From the NCBI GenBank assembly GCA_030998015.1, contig JARWMV010000104.1:1-51646 (forward strand): a stretch of DNA of 51,646 nucleotides, given 5' to 3'. Below, piece by piece: positions 9,333-20,734 of the stretch (position 1 is its first letter; every line of letters begins with the position of its first letter). The position numbers and the translations under genes were made by a program. This stretch comes from Ceratorhiza oryzae-sativae. Lineage: Eukaryota > Basidiomycota > Agaricomycetes > Cantharellales > Ceratobasidiaceae. The notes below the pieces were generated by a model. That model was not told where the DNA came from and made no database searches. It was given only the letters and a program-made list of their open reading frames with translations.

Positions 9333-12060
9333 CTATGCAGTGTTCTGCTTACTATCTGGCCTGTGTGCAAGACCAGGCTTGGCTACAGCTTGTGACAGTG
9401 GGCAGGGGCTTTGCACATGGCTGGAGGCGTTGGAAACTGATGGAGATGCGCAAGGCAGAACGGGTGGTTGCAATCCAGACCCCAATGCAGCAAACACTCT
9501 CAATGTTGGTTTCACCCAACGAGGAGCTGTCTTGACTGGGGTTGGAGACCTGTTGTAATGAATGTCAAACACATATACACATCCAGATACAACTCACCTG
9601 GTTTGGTTGGACGAATGTAAAATATTGTCATCACTACCAATATTGCCCCATCCAACATCAGCACCCAATTCCTCACCTGTTCCACCAAGATTGTTGTAGG
9701 CGGGTATATCAATATCGGACAGCTCATCCTCAGGGTTAGCACAAGGCTCTTCCGTAGAAGCACGACTTGCTGGTCGATTGCACACTGCCTTCATTCGCAC
9801 CAGGTTAGCACACTCCTTGTTGCTGAGTTCATCTGCCACAAACATGTTGGCATTGTTGCACCGCTCCACCCTTTTGTCAACGACTGCTTCAGGAATTGCA
9901 CATTTGACCGCCACAGAATTCCTATTTGAGTGTCATGTAATTACTCAGCACCTGTGAATGGCGACTCACATGCAGTCTGTGTACATCTGGTACAAAACCA
10001 TGTCGTGTCATTTGGCCTGCTCGTGTTTGCCCATGTCCTTCAAGAACTTATACTGTATACGATAGTCTTCCTGAATGTCAACGAAAGTCATGCATGGACC
10101 TCGTGCCACACCTCTTCCTTTCGGGGTTGGATTTGGGTCTTCCAGCAGACTGCCCTTCACCCATTGACCTACAAGAAACACCATCTACTCAATGTAAGTT
10201 GCATAGAGCAGAACAAGGTATGCCAATTTGAGACTTACAATGGCACACACAGTGGCAACCACTTTCATTGGTATAGGGTTCCAATCACCCTTGAAGGTGG
10301 TCACAATTGGACTCCGACCCACAAAAAAAGCCTTGAGCACTACGCGCTGGATCCAAGGATGTCTGTACCACCCAAGCCCTGGCTTTGACCTGGGCTGTGA
10401 ATCAAGTTTATATCAGCTAGCAAGTCGTAGGCGATGGTGGAGGATAAATAAAGATATTGATTCATACATGCCTTTTGGTGTATCAGATGCAGCAACAGCT
10501 TTTCTACTTTCTTGGCGATCTCATCCTCAGTCATCATTCTGTCATGGAATGGAAAGTATATCTCCATTTGCTTGCGTACGTGATCACGTAGATGTCCATG
10601 CAAACTGTTGACTCGATTTCGCAACTAAAGAAGTGTAAGTAAAGGGCCGAGTTCAGAAAATGAATGTACTGTTTTTTTATGACCTTTATCTAATGGGTAC
10701 TTATCCAGATCGATTCTCAGGGCCTTGATCGCCTCCTGCCACAACTGATGCATGAACTGGACGTAGACTTGTTCAGTGGGGCATAGGTGTGTCATATATA
10801 AATAGTTCACAAGGATGTCGAAAGCCTTATTCACAAGCTCAAACTCAACGCCAGTGTAGTTGTGCAATTTGCTGCCCTCAGTGTCCTTTTTCTTCTTCTG
10901 TAATAAAGTTAATGATGAGACGCTACGCTGGAAAGTTACACACCTTCGTCTGAGTATCGATACGATCAGTTTCGTCCTGATCTTCACTCCCCGACAATGG
11001 ATCGCGCTCCTCATCGGAATATGGTCTTGGCGACCAGTTGTGGGAGTAAGAGTGAGAAGGTGAGCGCGAGTGAGAACGTCTCCTCGAGTATGAATGGGAT
11101 CGAGAGGCTGAGCATGATGAACGACGCTTGTCATGTGTTGACGCGCTCCGGTGCTTCGAAGAGTGTGCCGAATCGCGGGGGGGTTGCGCGTGAGCTGGAC
11201 TGAGCCCTACGTTGGGGAGATGACTGCATGGGGCTGGGATAATAGGATTTTTTTCGAGCATCTTCTGCTGTGTCATGTGGAGTTGGTGCTATATGTTAAA
11301 ACGCGTATACGAAATGGCCATACCATGAGTGGGAACACGTTTGCAGGGCCGTTCAGCTCTGGATGGAGAACGAGCGCGCTTGCGAGAGCTCGATGCGTCT
11401 GTCGCAGGCGTGATGCGAGGTTTTGGAGGCACGATTGCAGGTCGAGCTGGACCATTGTCCTGAACCTGCAGGTCGTACCATTAGCCACTAGATTCCGTTG
11501 TTAACATGTGAACACATGTACCTTCGCACTATAATCGAACATCTTCGGCTTTGCGGCCTTGTGTTTGTGCTCGATATCTTTCCATATCGCCTCCAACTCG
11601 TCGGTATCAAGCGTCTCCAGACCAATGCGATTGTCGTACTTCCGAACCTTTGTGATGAGCTCCTGGTGAGTGGCTTCATCGCGGTTGAGTTCTTCCGCAA
11701 GAGGGTCTGCACTCGGAGAATAAATTGGTGCATGTGAGGAGCATGAGGAGCATGGAAATTACTCACCAAGAACCGTACCCCCCACGTGACTCGTCTCATT
11801 TTCACCTGAGTCCGATCCTTCCTCGTCGGTGTAATTGGGCAAACTTTCCCCGTTTCTCACATTCTTGCCATATCGGATGGCTTCGCTACGTTTCGTGGTT
11901 TTCTCGACGCGCTCTACTGGAGAGTCCAAGAGAAAATCAATGATCAGTGAGGTGAGAACGAGGTTCTAGGGTAGTGCGTACCGTGTGCTCTATGGACTTC
12001 GGTTGGCTTGTGAGGGTGATGCCCGCGCCCAAGTTCTTCCGTGGGTCGAGCACGCGACAT
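9333..12060 (-). pseudogene. DUF6532-like protein gene, 11 exons, decayed
   Basis: The start is ATG 12058-12060 (MSRARPTEELGRG). Exons: 12060-11982, 11916-11767, 11706-11522, 11465-11324, 11288-10944, 10897-10684, 10624-10472, 10394-10239, 10184-9970, 9921-9598, 9549-9333. Introns are short, nearly all GT-AG; intron 7 starts GC. Phases agree at most junctions; the exon 6/7 junction does not keep frame as drawn. The N-terminal half is disordered with an Arg/Ser-rich tract. The C-terminal half has the look of the basidiomycete DUF6532 family, as I recall it: LYMTHLCPTEQ, LRNRVNSLHGHLRD, YRHPWIQRVV, NPIPMKVVA. Lesions are a one-base shift at a run of seven G (11177-11183) and TGA at 10008-10010 (likely CGA). 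The function is unknown; the divergent placement suggests a partner gene of the Plavaka transposon. Confidence 0.72.
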
Positions 12061-12185
12061 GATGTTGGTCGGGAGTAAGAGAGTTGAACGGTCACGTGAG
12101 TTGATCAGAGACATTCAAATTGTCGCTGATTGCCATCATTCGGGTCATTCGCATTCACCCCCCGTTTCTCGTATTTACTAGCGCA
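12061..12185. promoter_or_regulatory. Shared divergent promoter region
   Basis: Only 125 bases separate the start codons of the DUF6532-like gene (minus) and the transposase gene (plus). Both promoters must lie here or overlap the coding starts. The stretch contains CACGTGA near 12095 and a CTCATTCG-like pyrimidine-rich segment before the plus start. I see no clear TATA box. Confidence 0.5.
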
Positions 12186-15100
12186 ATGCCGACAAGAAAA
12201 TCATACGCATGTAACCGGTGTTTGAGAAAATACACTGACAAAAATCTATTGAGGGCACATAAACAAGAGCACGGTCAAGTTACACAAGGGTGATCGCATC
12301 ACGACATCGACGACAGCAATATATGCCCGTACTGCAGCTTTCGATTTCCAGGCTCGGGAGGAGTAGGTCTCCACCTGATTTGCAACCAGCGCTGCTCCGT
12401 GTTACATGAGAACTGGGAGAAAAGCCTAGCTACGACAGCGCCCAGTCAGGTTTCCTCTGCCGCCCCAAGCGTTGTCGATTCCGAGTCGTCCAGTCAGGAT
12501 TCCGACGACTTTGATAACCCTGTCCTAATACCTGACAGTGACAGCGATAGTGATCAGGGTTCTCCACCCCATGCGGAACCGCAACAAATGGACGTGGATG
12601 TAGATGCACCGAATGTCGCACCGAGCAACCCTGTCGCTGACCCACCACCTAATGACGAGGACTTCACACTAGTTGAGCTCATCGATCCAAACGGCAACGT
12701 CGTTTTCGCCGAGCGATATCCCAATCAAAATGCAGGGCAGCCGATACGACGAACAAAACTCGAGGACCTACCAGCCAGTTACCAGAAATACCCCAATGTC
12801 GGGTCACTGTCCAACCCTGAGTGCTTCAAGGTCACACAGCTGTTGATGGAATCCGGAGTGAGCGGGCGGTTCTGCAATCGGTACCTGACACTAAAACGAG
12901 TAAGCTTGTGCGATGATGAAAAGAGAGCATACACTCACCGATGTAACAGATCAAGGACCGTATGCCTTGGAAGAATGACCGAGCAATGCTCATCGATGTC
13001 GATAAACTGCCTCACGGACCTCCATGGCAGGTCAAAACCTGGACCGTTCATGGTGACTGAGGTGATGAGACGGTTGAGTTCTGGAAACGCGACTCACTAG
13101 AAGCAGTCAAGATTTTATTGCTTGATCGTTCCCTGGGGCGTAAGATGTGTTGGCGCCCTGTTCGGCATTGGACATGTCGAAGGAAGAAGAATCAGCGCCG
13201 GGACGAGATTTGGATGGCTGACTGGATGTGGGACATGTTGGTTGGTTAGTGTAACACTGTGGTATAACTTGTACTCACATCTGGAAAGGATAAAATAAAG
13301 GACGAGTTTGCTACGCTAATACCGTATATGGTCTCATCAGATGAAACCTGGCTAACCAACTTTGCAGGAGACAAGCGGGTGCATCCGGTGTACCTGACAA
13401 TTGGCAACATCCCGAAGCGACTTCGGCGACGGGTGTCAAAACGGGCAAACATTCTCATCGGGTACTTACCAGTGCTGAAATTGGACTGTGTGTCTAGTGA
13501 CGAGGAGAAACGAACCATGAAGCGCGAGCTCTTCCATCGATGCATGGAGGAAATCCTGGCGCCATTAGTGGAGGCAGGCAACAACGGTGGAGTACTCGCA
13601 CCTTGCGCCGATGGGTATGTCCGTCGCATATATCCCAAGCTTGCATCGTACATCGCCGATTTCCCTGAACAATGCAAGGTGGCATGCACGAAACAAACGC
13701 ATTGCCCGTTGTGCACTGTCCATCCAAACAACCGAGGCGACCTGGGCGAGCCGGAACTATGTGATACGAAAGACGTCATCAATACAATGGAACGGCCCAC
13801 CGACAAAGGTGCATGACGCTTCGAACGTCAGGGACTCTTACCGATTCAACCGTTCTGGAGGGATGATAAGGATGTCGAGTTGGGGTCATTTATCACACCA
13901 GACCTGTTACATCAGGTTCACAAAGGGGTGATGAAAGATCACCTAATAAAGTGGGTAACGACGATACTGGGCAAGCTGTTGTTGGACGAACGGTTTGTGT
14001 CGATGCCCTATTGTCAGGGTATGCGGCACTTTAAGAACGGGATATCAGCGGTTTCTCAGTGGACTGGACGAGAGCTCAAGGAGATGGTAAAGATACTCTT
14101 ACCAGCGATATCAGACAGTAATGTGCGGGTAGTGCACGCAGCGCGCTCTTTGATGGATTTCATGTATCTGGCGCATTACTCATCATTAACCGATGAGGAT
14201 CTAGACGCTATGGAGGACGCATTATGTACCTTCCATGACCACAAGGACGTCTTCGAAGAACTCGGGACCGTCGCGACCGACAAAGGTTTCCACGGCATCC
14301 CTAAAATCCATATGATATCCCACTACATGCACCTGATCCGACGACTCGGCACACCCGATGGTTACAATACCGAGACGTCCGAACGCCTGCATATAGACTT
14401 TGCAAAGATGGGATATCGTGCGTCGAACAAGGTAAATGCTACAAAACAAATGGCGATATACATTCAGTGCCTTGAGGCAATCACAATGCATGCTGCTTAC
14501 CTTGCGGAGGCTGGATCTCTGGTTCAGTGCCAAAACCATTCATAACTAGCCCAGGAACTCGCTGACGTATTTGATGAGGATATCAACGACGATGAAGAGG
14601 ACGAAGAAGAAGACGATTGGGATGCTTGGTTCTACGAGGACGATGACCCAGAGGAGATGAAGCAGACAGGTATCATAGTCTTACTGAGTGGGGAGTTGTT
14701 TAGCCAGGAGTGGGATATGACGAAGGCGTACTACGAGGGTGAGAATGGGGAGCAGCTAGGAACAAAGGATCTGTATCATCCGAACCCTGTTCAGCTGACC
14801 GCCAAGACACCAACAAACAAGGCAGTAACCGCCGAGGAGATTACTCAGACTCATGGCACTACTCAGTTTGTTCCCGCTGTCAAGAGATACCTGCGCAACA
14901 ATGATCCCACTCTCCGGAATGTCTCTGTCTCAGATCGACATCGATTCAATACTTGGTCTTGTGCTCGTCTCTTCCATTCCGCCCCCCCTTACAACCCAGC
15001 TGAGGGCCCGTTCACTGATGTAGTCCGCGCACAACCAATGAAAAAGGAGGGAGGCCGGGTTACTCGCCGCTCCTGGTTCGACACTGTGCTTCTTGTTGCT

Positions 15101-15945
15101 TGTAGTGAGCAAGTTGGTGTTCGTTGTATGTCCCCTTTTTCAGTGTTCCTCTTACGCATGTTGAAAATTTCGCTGTAGGTTATCAGATAGGGCATGTTTG
15201 AGTCATCTTCCAGTTACCATCCGCACTTGACCGCCGCTCCCACGGCCCGCTTGTATACGCCGACTTGTTTGATGGCTGGAGCGCGTTACCATCCGAGCCG
15301 ACCGGACTGTATACCGTCAAGCTGAAGTACACGGCTCGGAATACATGCGTTAGCGTCGTCCTACCTCTGTCCTCAGTTCGGATGACCTGTCACCTCGCTC
15401 CCTGCTACGAAAGCCGATTGCTCGACACTTGGCTCAACGTCAACTCGGATGTATTTGCAATGTTTCCGAAGTACTTCTTCAACATCTTCACAAACCATCA
15501 ACTTTACGGCCTCCTCCGACATTGGGAACAGGAGGGCATGTGGCGAAGCAACAAACCAGAGCAGCCAGCCCCGCCTGTCGACGCTGATCAAGGTGGCGAG
15601 CTTTATGAACCCATACCGGAGCCGCACTCGTCAGACGAGGAAGCTGGTCTCTGGGATAGAGACCACTCAGACAACGATGCCATGGACCTGGACGATCAGA
15701 CACAGGACAATGATCATGGCCCCCCGCTTGCACGAAGAGGCCAACCACCGACACGAAGGGGTCCACGAGCTCGTCGAGGGCAGGGCAGGGGGCAAGGTCG
15801 GGGTCGGGGCACAACCGCAGCCGAGGCTATGCTTCCTGATCGTGTCAAGTCTAGCAGTTGGTCCGTTGCTGTCCATGCTGGAGCGGGAGGTCGTTCAGGT
15901 GTTGTACCTTGTGCGCGACGGCCTCGATGCTCCCAACACGGCTAG
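12186..15945 (+). pseudogene. Plavaka-type transposase, decayed
   Basis: The ATG at 12186-12188 begins MPTRKSYACNRC. A C2H2 finger (CNRCLRKYTDKNLLRAHKQEH, here broken by a run to H) and a second Cys-rich motif lead into an acidic linker. Then come family hallmarks: NPECFKVTQLLM, MPWKN after an intron at 12899-12949, HPVYLTIGN, ADGYVRRIYPKLASYIADFPEQC, TPDLLHQVHKGVMKDH, SQWTGRELK, LHIDFAKMGYRASNK. A C-terminal region after an intron near 15127-15177 ends in an RG-rich tail. In-frame stops interrupt it at 12291, 13058, 13814, 14543 (TAA) and 15199. The first, third and fifth fit CGA to TGA, and TAA fits CAA. It would catalyse cut-and-paste transposition, but this copy is dead. The KDZ transposase class is related but a poorer fit. 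Confidence 0.85.
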
Positions 15946-17660
15946 TACCTCAACAGCCTTATTGGTATGTGTTCTCTTCTAACCTAACATCAATTTTGTG
16001 CCTAATTGGATCTCAAGATAGCTGCCTGGGACTCCAGGTCCCGAACTGGTGCAACCCGTCGGCTTGCGATTCCCTGGGCAAGACTGCCCATGACTGGCGC
16101 CTCACATACCTCTGCACGGCCAAGTGCTGTACTTGCTACTGTATGTGCGTGTGCCACCTGGTCATCGTGTCGCAAAGGGGGAGGCTAACTTGAAGGGCCA
16201 ACAGTTCTTGGCAACGACACGCACTGAACTCACCATGCTGAACTTGACCTCTACCAACCTTCCCTCCCTCAACTCTAACGACACAAATGAAAACTATTGT
16301 TATTTGACCGACTCCCCTATTATTATTCCTGCTTCTGCTATGCACAATCTCGACTTCTTTCCTCACCACGTACATGTTTTGGGTGGCAAATGTACTGGTT
16401 GCCTTCGTTTGCCAATGATGCCTGCATGTGGCTGTACACTTGGATTGGATTGCACGCATTCCTCATGTGCATCTCGTGGTGTTGGCGATGCCCCTGTTCA
16501 ACGCTTGAGCACTCATCCTTGATTGAAAAACATGTATTCGGGCTGTCGTCCAATACACTATCAGAATTACTCGAAAATACAGTGCTCCCATTTGCTCATG
16601 GACGTGTACACCTCAGCACTGCCTCCTCACTGTGCTGCACTTGAAGTTCCTCATATGATCAGTGCTGACGTCAGACCAGTGAGTTTGATTGTGTTTTAGA
16701 CTTGGATTAACTCACTGATTTGGCTCGATCGTGGGTGTAAGAGTTGTCACAGAAGTACCTCACCCAGGCATGAAGCATACTCACACTCAAAATGGACAAT
16801 CAACTCCAACTCCCTTGACCACATGTGTTGGGTATCTCCAGACCCTGCTGACTGTGACCACTCGATCGATCCACTCCCCCACTGTCACTGCTCCTGCAAC
16901 AGCCATCATGTCATGCCTGCATTGGTCATCTTGCTGGTTTCCCCAATCCACACATGTTTTATGGTCCCAATCACCCATGTGCCTACCTTGCTTAGGGAGG
17001 CCAGAGACCAGGAGATGGGAGATGACGATGACGATGCAAAGACAGAGATTGGATTCCCTGAACCAGAACCCATTGGGCATGATCAAGTTTGGCTGCAGCC
17101 TATACAAAATCTTCCCCCTCCTGTTGTATCTTGCAACTATATTCAGCCCTCGATTTCCTGCAATGCCCTTCAGACTGGCGCCATGCCATGCGATCTCCTC
17201 CTGTACAGACCCACTGGTGTTACTCTTCCGCCTGCCAAGCTCCCACATGCGATCCCTCAATGGAAACCCTGGATCCTTGTGAATCAGATTCCTGGTCGCC
17301 AAGCAACTTTCTTCTGGATCCAGAACATGCTCATTGGTAACAATTTGGACCAATCCGCAACAATGTATGCTCCCTCTTGCCTGTCGTACTGACCTTGACC
17401 TGGGCTGTGTGTCTGCCAGCTGGCATTGCCCTGCTCATCACTCAACACCAAAGCCTGCCTAACGGAGGCTAAGTTGCTGCATCCAGGAAGGTTGGTACAT
17501 GATCTGCTGGCTGGCTGATTTTACTCTGTCATGCAATAATTTTGTGCCCTGTGGACCTTTTGGTTTGTTTTCTCATTGATTTATTGTTTATTATGGTGTC
17601 ATGTTGCTGTCGTAGATACAAAATGCAGTCATTATTTGTTGATGTTTGGTCAGATGTGTG
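15946..17660 (+). other. Plavaka unit, stretch without an assigned gene
   Basis: There are 1.7 kb between the transposase and the nested 3.2 kb element. An open frame at 16823-17392 (189 codons, plus) has a DDDDD-containing acidic patch but no motif I recognise, and an equally long frame lies on the other strand (16787-17353). Cys- and His-rich readings here look compositional. It may be transposon 3' sequence, an uncharacterised gene or older inserted material. Confidence 0.3.
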
Positions 17661-17800
17661 CACCACAGTTCACTCGATTTTTTCCTGGCGCTGTCCAGGC
17701 AGGATGGGGCAGGACAGGACGGGGCAGGGTGGGACAGAGCAGGATGGTGCAGGGACACATCTGGGATAATGCTTGAGGGACAGGGTGGGACAGGTTCACG
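17661..17800 (+). repeat. Left G-rich inverted arm
   Basis: After the end sequence the plus strand is a short-period array built on GGGACAGG and GGGGCAGGAC. The complementary array (CCTGTCCC type) lies at 20735-20820. It belongs to the 3.2 kb element, not to the surrounding Plavaka unit. Confidence 0.7.
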
Positions 17801-18044
17801 AAATTTGGCATCCTGTGCTGTCCTTCCCTGTCCTGCGATATCCTTCCTTATCTAGCCATATCATGTAATCTAAAATAATTACTATTATTTGTTTATAGTC
17901 AGTACATGCCCAGAACAATAAGTCTCCACCCAAGCCAGTTGTGGCAGTAGCCAATCCCTTGTTTTTCAGTCTTGAGAACTGGTTCAGTGCTGTGAAAAAC
18001 AACAAGATAGTAGGTCAACACATGGTCACATAAAGAACAGGTGC

Positions 18045-18704
18045 ATGAACTCACTTCTTGCTTGGTTTCTCCCCCATCACCATACACAAACCAAAGTGGC
18101 TCCCCAATCGAGGCCTGAGACGACTGCATGTCAATCCCAGTCCAAATCAAAGCCAACTAAGAATCACCTGTACTTACTGCCCAAGCTTGGTGGTTTGAAT
18201 ATGTGCAAACTGTGGGTTCAGGCCTCCAGTCACAAAGTAGCTGAAGGTCAGCAATCAAATCAGAATATATGCGTATTATTTGCTCACCAGTTCTCTAAAT
18301 TCCATGGCAAGGGACAGGCTAAAGGGAGTTTGAGCGACAAAGACAAGTCTGGATGTGAAGACGAGGGAAACAAAATTGCTGGAGAGGACGAAAAAGGTGA
18401 CGATGGTGACAATTGTGATTTGAGCAGGGGCGGTAACAATCAGGACCTAGACATTGGTGAGGAAGATGAGCTGCAATATTATGGTGAGAGAAAGTGTGCA
18501 CTTTGTGTCATTATTCTAGACCAAAATGACAACCCTGTTCCTATGGAACAGATTGCAGTAGTGTTGAAACACCCTTGCCTTTCTGCCAAGTGCAGAAAAG
18601 ATTCTGCCGCCCAAGACCCCCAAAAAGTGTCAGACCATTCACCAGTAAAAATGGTTTTTCCATGCAAGAGCTTTGGGAAAACAATACATAATAACAGAGC
18701 TTGA
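18045..18704 (+). CDS. Hypothetical protein in the 3.2 kb element
   Basis: The open frame of 219 codons starts at 18045. The N-terminal part is basic and Gln/Ser-rich. Around residues 95-150 it is strongly acidic (DEKGDDGDN, LDIGEEDEL). Then comes a CALC pair with further cysteines near residues 185-195. I do not recognise a family. The codon after the frame lies just before the inverted GTGTCTTTGA arrays. It may be one exon of a gene that continues at 19502. Confidence 0.35.
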   Translation: MNSLLAWFLPHHHTQTKVAPQSRPETTACQSQSKSKPTKNHLYLLPKLGGLNMCKLWVQASSHKVAEGQQSNQNICVLFAHQFSKFHGKGQAKGSLSDKDKSGCEDEGNKIAGEDEKGDDGDNCDLSRGGNNQDLDIGEEDELQYYGERKCALCVIILDQNDNPVPMEQIAVVLKHPCLSAKCRKDSAAQDPQKVSDHSPVKMVFPCKSFGKTIHNNRA

Positions 18705-18769
18705 AAGACAAGCAAAGACTCTGTGAGTTGTTGAAATAGCTTTAAAGATACTGCAATACATGCCCATGT

Positions 18770-19500
18770 TTTGGGTGTCTTGAAATTTGGTCAAATGTCT
18801 TGAAGTGTCTTTGAGTGTCTTTGAATGTCTTTAGGTGTCTTTGAGTGTCTTTGAGTGTCTTTACAGATGTCAAGTGTCTTCAGGTGAATGGACCACAATA
18901 TCCTGACTATCTATAACAGGTTGTGATTACTCCTCTTTTGGCCAATTTCAAATTTACCATATATGGAAATCCAAAAAATTAATGATTTTTGTAATTTTTG
19001 TGGCTACAACTTTCCTTTTTGGGGAAATTTCAAATTTGCCAAATAAGGTAAGTATACCCCAAATCTGTCATCAGAATGATCAATCTCCTCATCCACCCAT
19101 CCATTTTGTGTCCCCTTGTTACCAAAGCCACTATATGCTATAAAATACCCCTGAGTGATGGGTGGTGTGTCCTTCTCATGCAGGTGCTACATCACAACTA
19201 AAAGCTGAGACTTGTTGTGTCAGCAAGTCAGCATGATTACATAAGTCAAGCCCAGGGTTGTTTTGAAATTGGTTTCAAGCTGTTATTGTTTGCTTGCAAG
19301 GTATTGCAAAGCATTCCAAGATTAAGTATACTGACTTGAGGGATCCCAGTTGGTTTTCAAGACACTCAAAGATGCTTAAAGACACCTCAAGATGTTCAAA
19401 GACACTCAAAGACATCTCAAGACAGGCCATGTTTTGAAAGAGCTTTAAAAGTGGGTATAGGTATTTGGTGTCTTTTGTGTCTTTAAGGTCTTTAAACATC
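18770..19500. repeat. Pair of inverted GTGTCTTTGA arrays
   Basis: At about 18770-18890 the plus strand repeats a 10-12 base word GTGTCTTTGA with variants at least eight times. At about 19360-19500 the reverse complement (TCAAAGACAC) is repeated about as often. The two arrays flank some 470 bp of AT-rich sequence. CATG followed by a GTCTTGA word lies at the outer edge of both. The layout is that of a foldback or MITE-like insertion with subterminal repeats, but I could not fix its ends or target duplication. Confidence 0.6.
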
Positions 19501-19501
19501 T

Positions 19502-20101
19502 TTGAGGGCCTTTAAAGGAAATTTCATTTTTGCTGATGTTGAAGATGAGAGTGATGAAGGAGAGCTTACCCAATCTGTTAAGACCCCAAAACGCCAGCGA
19601 CGTATCAAGAGCGATGTCGATTTCCAGAAGAAGTCTGAGCTGAGTGTCCAACACAAGTTCCTGGATAGCCTGAGTGATGAACAGATATTCACACACTTCA
19701 AGGCTCTTACCTGGGTTGAGCACAAGAAGTACACTACACAAAAAGAGACAAATACATTTGAGGATAGTGTTGGAAGGCACAAGTGCCAGATGTTAATGAA
19801 CACACAAGCAAATGCCGTAAGTAATAGGTTGCTTATTTCAGCACATATAGCTCACCTTTTGCAGCTTTTTATGAAGTGGTGCAGTGCTTGCAAGGGAACG
19901 CCTGTTGAAGGCAAGGATTTCAACCCTGTGTTTGCCAAATCTGTGCAATATGTTAATCCAAGTACTAAAAGGCATATCATTTGGATCAAGCCAAAATGGA
20001 TTGCCGAAGGAGTAACCAGTCATGGAGGCACAGGTACAGGTTGTTGTGAACTAGAGCAAGACAAGCCACCAGCATATTCCATTTCCACATCGTCTGTTTG
20101 A
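19502..20101 (+). CDS. Hypothetical protein in the 3.2 kb element
   Basis: The open frame of 199 codons begins right after the second array. The first half has the composition of a real protein: acidic DVEDESDEGEL, basic KTPKRQRRIK, then DSLSDEQIFTHFKALTWVEHKK and CSACKGTP. I do not recognise a family. Its 3' part overlaps a Cys-rich frame on the other strand, so at most one of the two is coding there. Confidence 0.35.
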   Translation: MRAFKGNFIFADVEDESDEGELTQSVKTPKRQRRIKSDVDFQKKSELSVQHKFLDSLSDEQIFTHFKALTWVEHKKYTTQKETNTFEDSVGRHKCQMLMNTQANAVSNRLLISAHIAHLLQLFMKWCSACKGTPVEGKDFNPVFAKSVQYVNPSTKRHIIWIKPKWIAEGVTSHGGTGTGCCELEQDKPPAYSISTSSV

Positions 20102-20500
20102 TTAGGAATTTCAAGTGGAGTGGGAGAGAGCCGGGGGTGAGGGAGAGAACCAAGCAAGGGAGGAGTGAAGTGCTGAGGAGAGCCACGTGAGCCACACAAG
20201 CCATGCACAGAGCCAGGGCTGAAACAAGAAGGACCAGCATCATTAGCCACCAGCACGCTCTTGCTGCTGTTGATTGCAGGATGTATTTCTCCATAAATGT
20301 TCAAGTGTTTTGCAATGGTGGCAGGCGGGAAGTCCTTCTTGAGTTTGCAGCAGTTGCAGTCGCATGGCTTTTGATTGAGACCCAGGAGTGTGTTAATGCT
20401 AATTTTCTGCTGTGAAATAGTTAGCAACCAGTCTCTTTACGTCCTCATACCCACTCGTTTTGCTTCCGCCACTGCCAGTTGCATCGTCTCATTGTTGTCC
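20020..20500 (-). pseudogene. Cys-rich N-terminal fragment (minus strand)
   Basis: An ATG near 20500 (MDNNETMQLAVAEAKR) can be joined across a 40-45 base intron with a GCTAAC branch-like word to a frame reading CDCNCCKLKKDF, TIAKHLNIYG and a Ser/Pro-rich stretch to 20020. A short Cys-X-Cys-X2-Cys module followed by His in HLNIYG is common at the start of fungal DNA-transposon proteins. That comparison is from memory and weak. No downstream transposase is visible on this strand. Confidence 0.3.
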
Positions 20501-20734
20501 ATGTTTGGTAAAATGATGGATTTGGTCTATGTAATCAGTACAATAATTACAGGTAAATTTTTACACGTTTTCCAAGTGACTGTGGAGTCTGTCATAGTTG
20601 TGGTCATGGTCAAGAGCAGGTTATGTGTTGGCAACGAGTTGCCTTAGCAGGATTGGCGGCCAATTGGCAATTCCGTTGATCCTCCTATACAATGTCCTAT
20701 GATGGACATCCACATGCTTTCCCACCAGGTCCTG

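Noticed and set aside
9230..9535. Plus-strand frames at 9230-9558
   Set aside because: They lie opposite the last exon of the DUF6532-like gene, whose phase and splice sites are consistent there.
12186..15945. KDZ (Kyakuja-Dileera-Zisupton) transposase
   Set aside because: The C2H2 start and the HPVYLTIGN, ADGYVRRIYP, TPDLLHQVHKG and LHIDFAKMGYRASNK motifs match the Plavaka pattern I know better. A profile search would settle it.
16787..17353. Paired long frames on both strands (16787-17353 minus, 16823-17392 plus)
   Set aside because: Neither has a motif or a conserved copy in the window. Two opposed open frames of equal length are more likely compositional. They are kept only as a note in the unassigned stretch.
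18770..19500. CRISPR-like array
   Set aside because: The repeats are 10-12 bases, directly adjacent without spacers, in two inverted blocks, in a eukaryotic genome.
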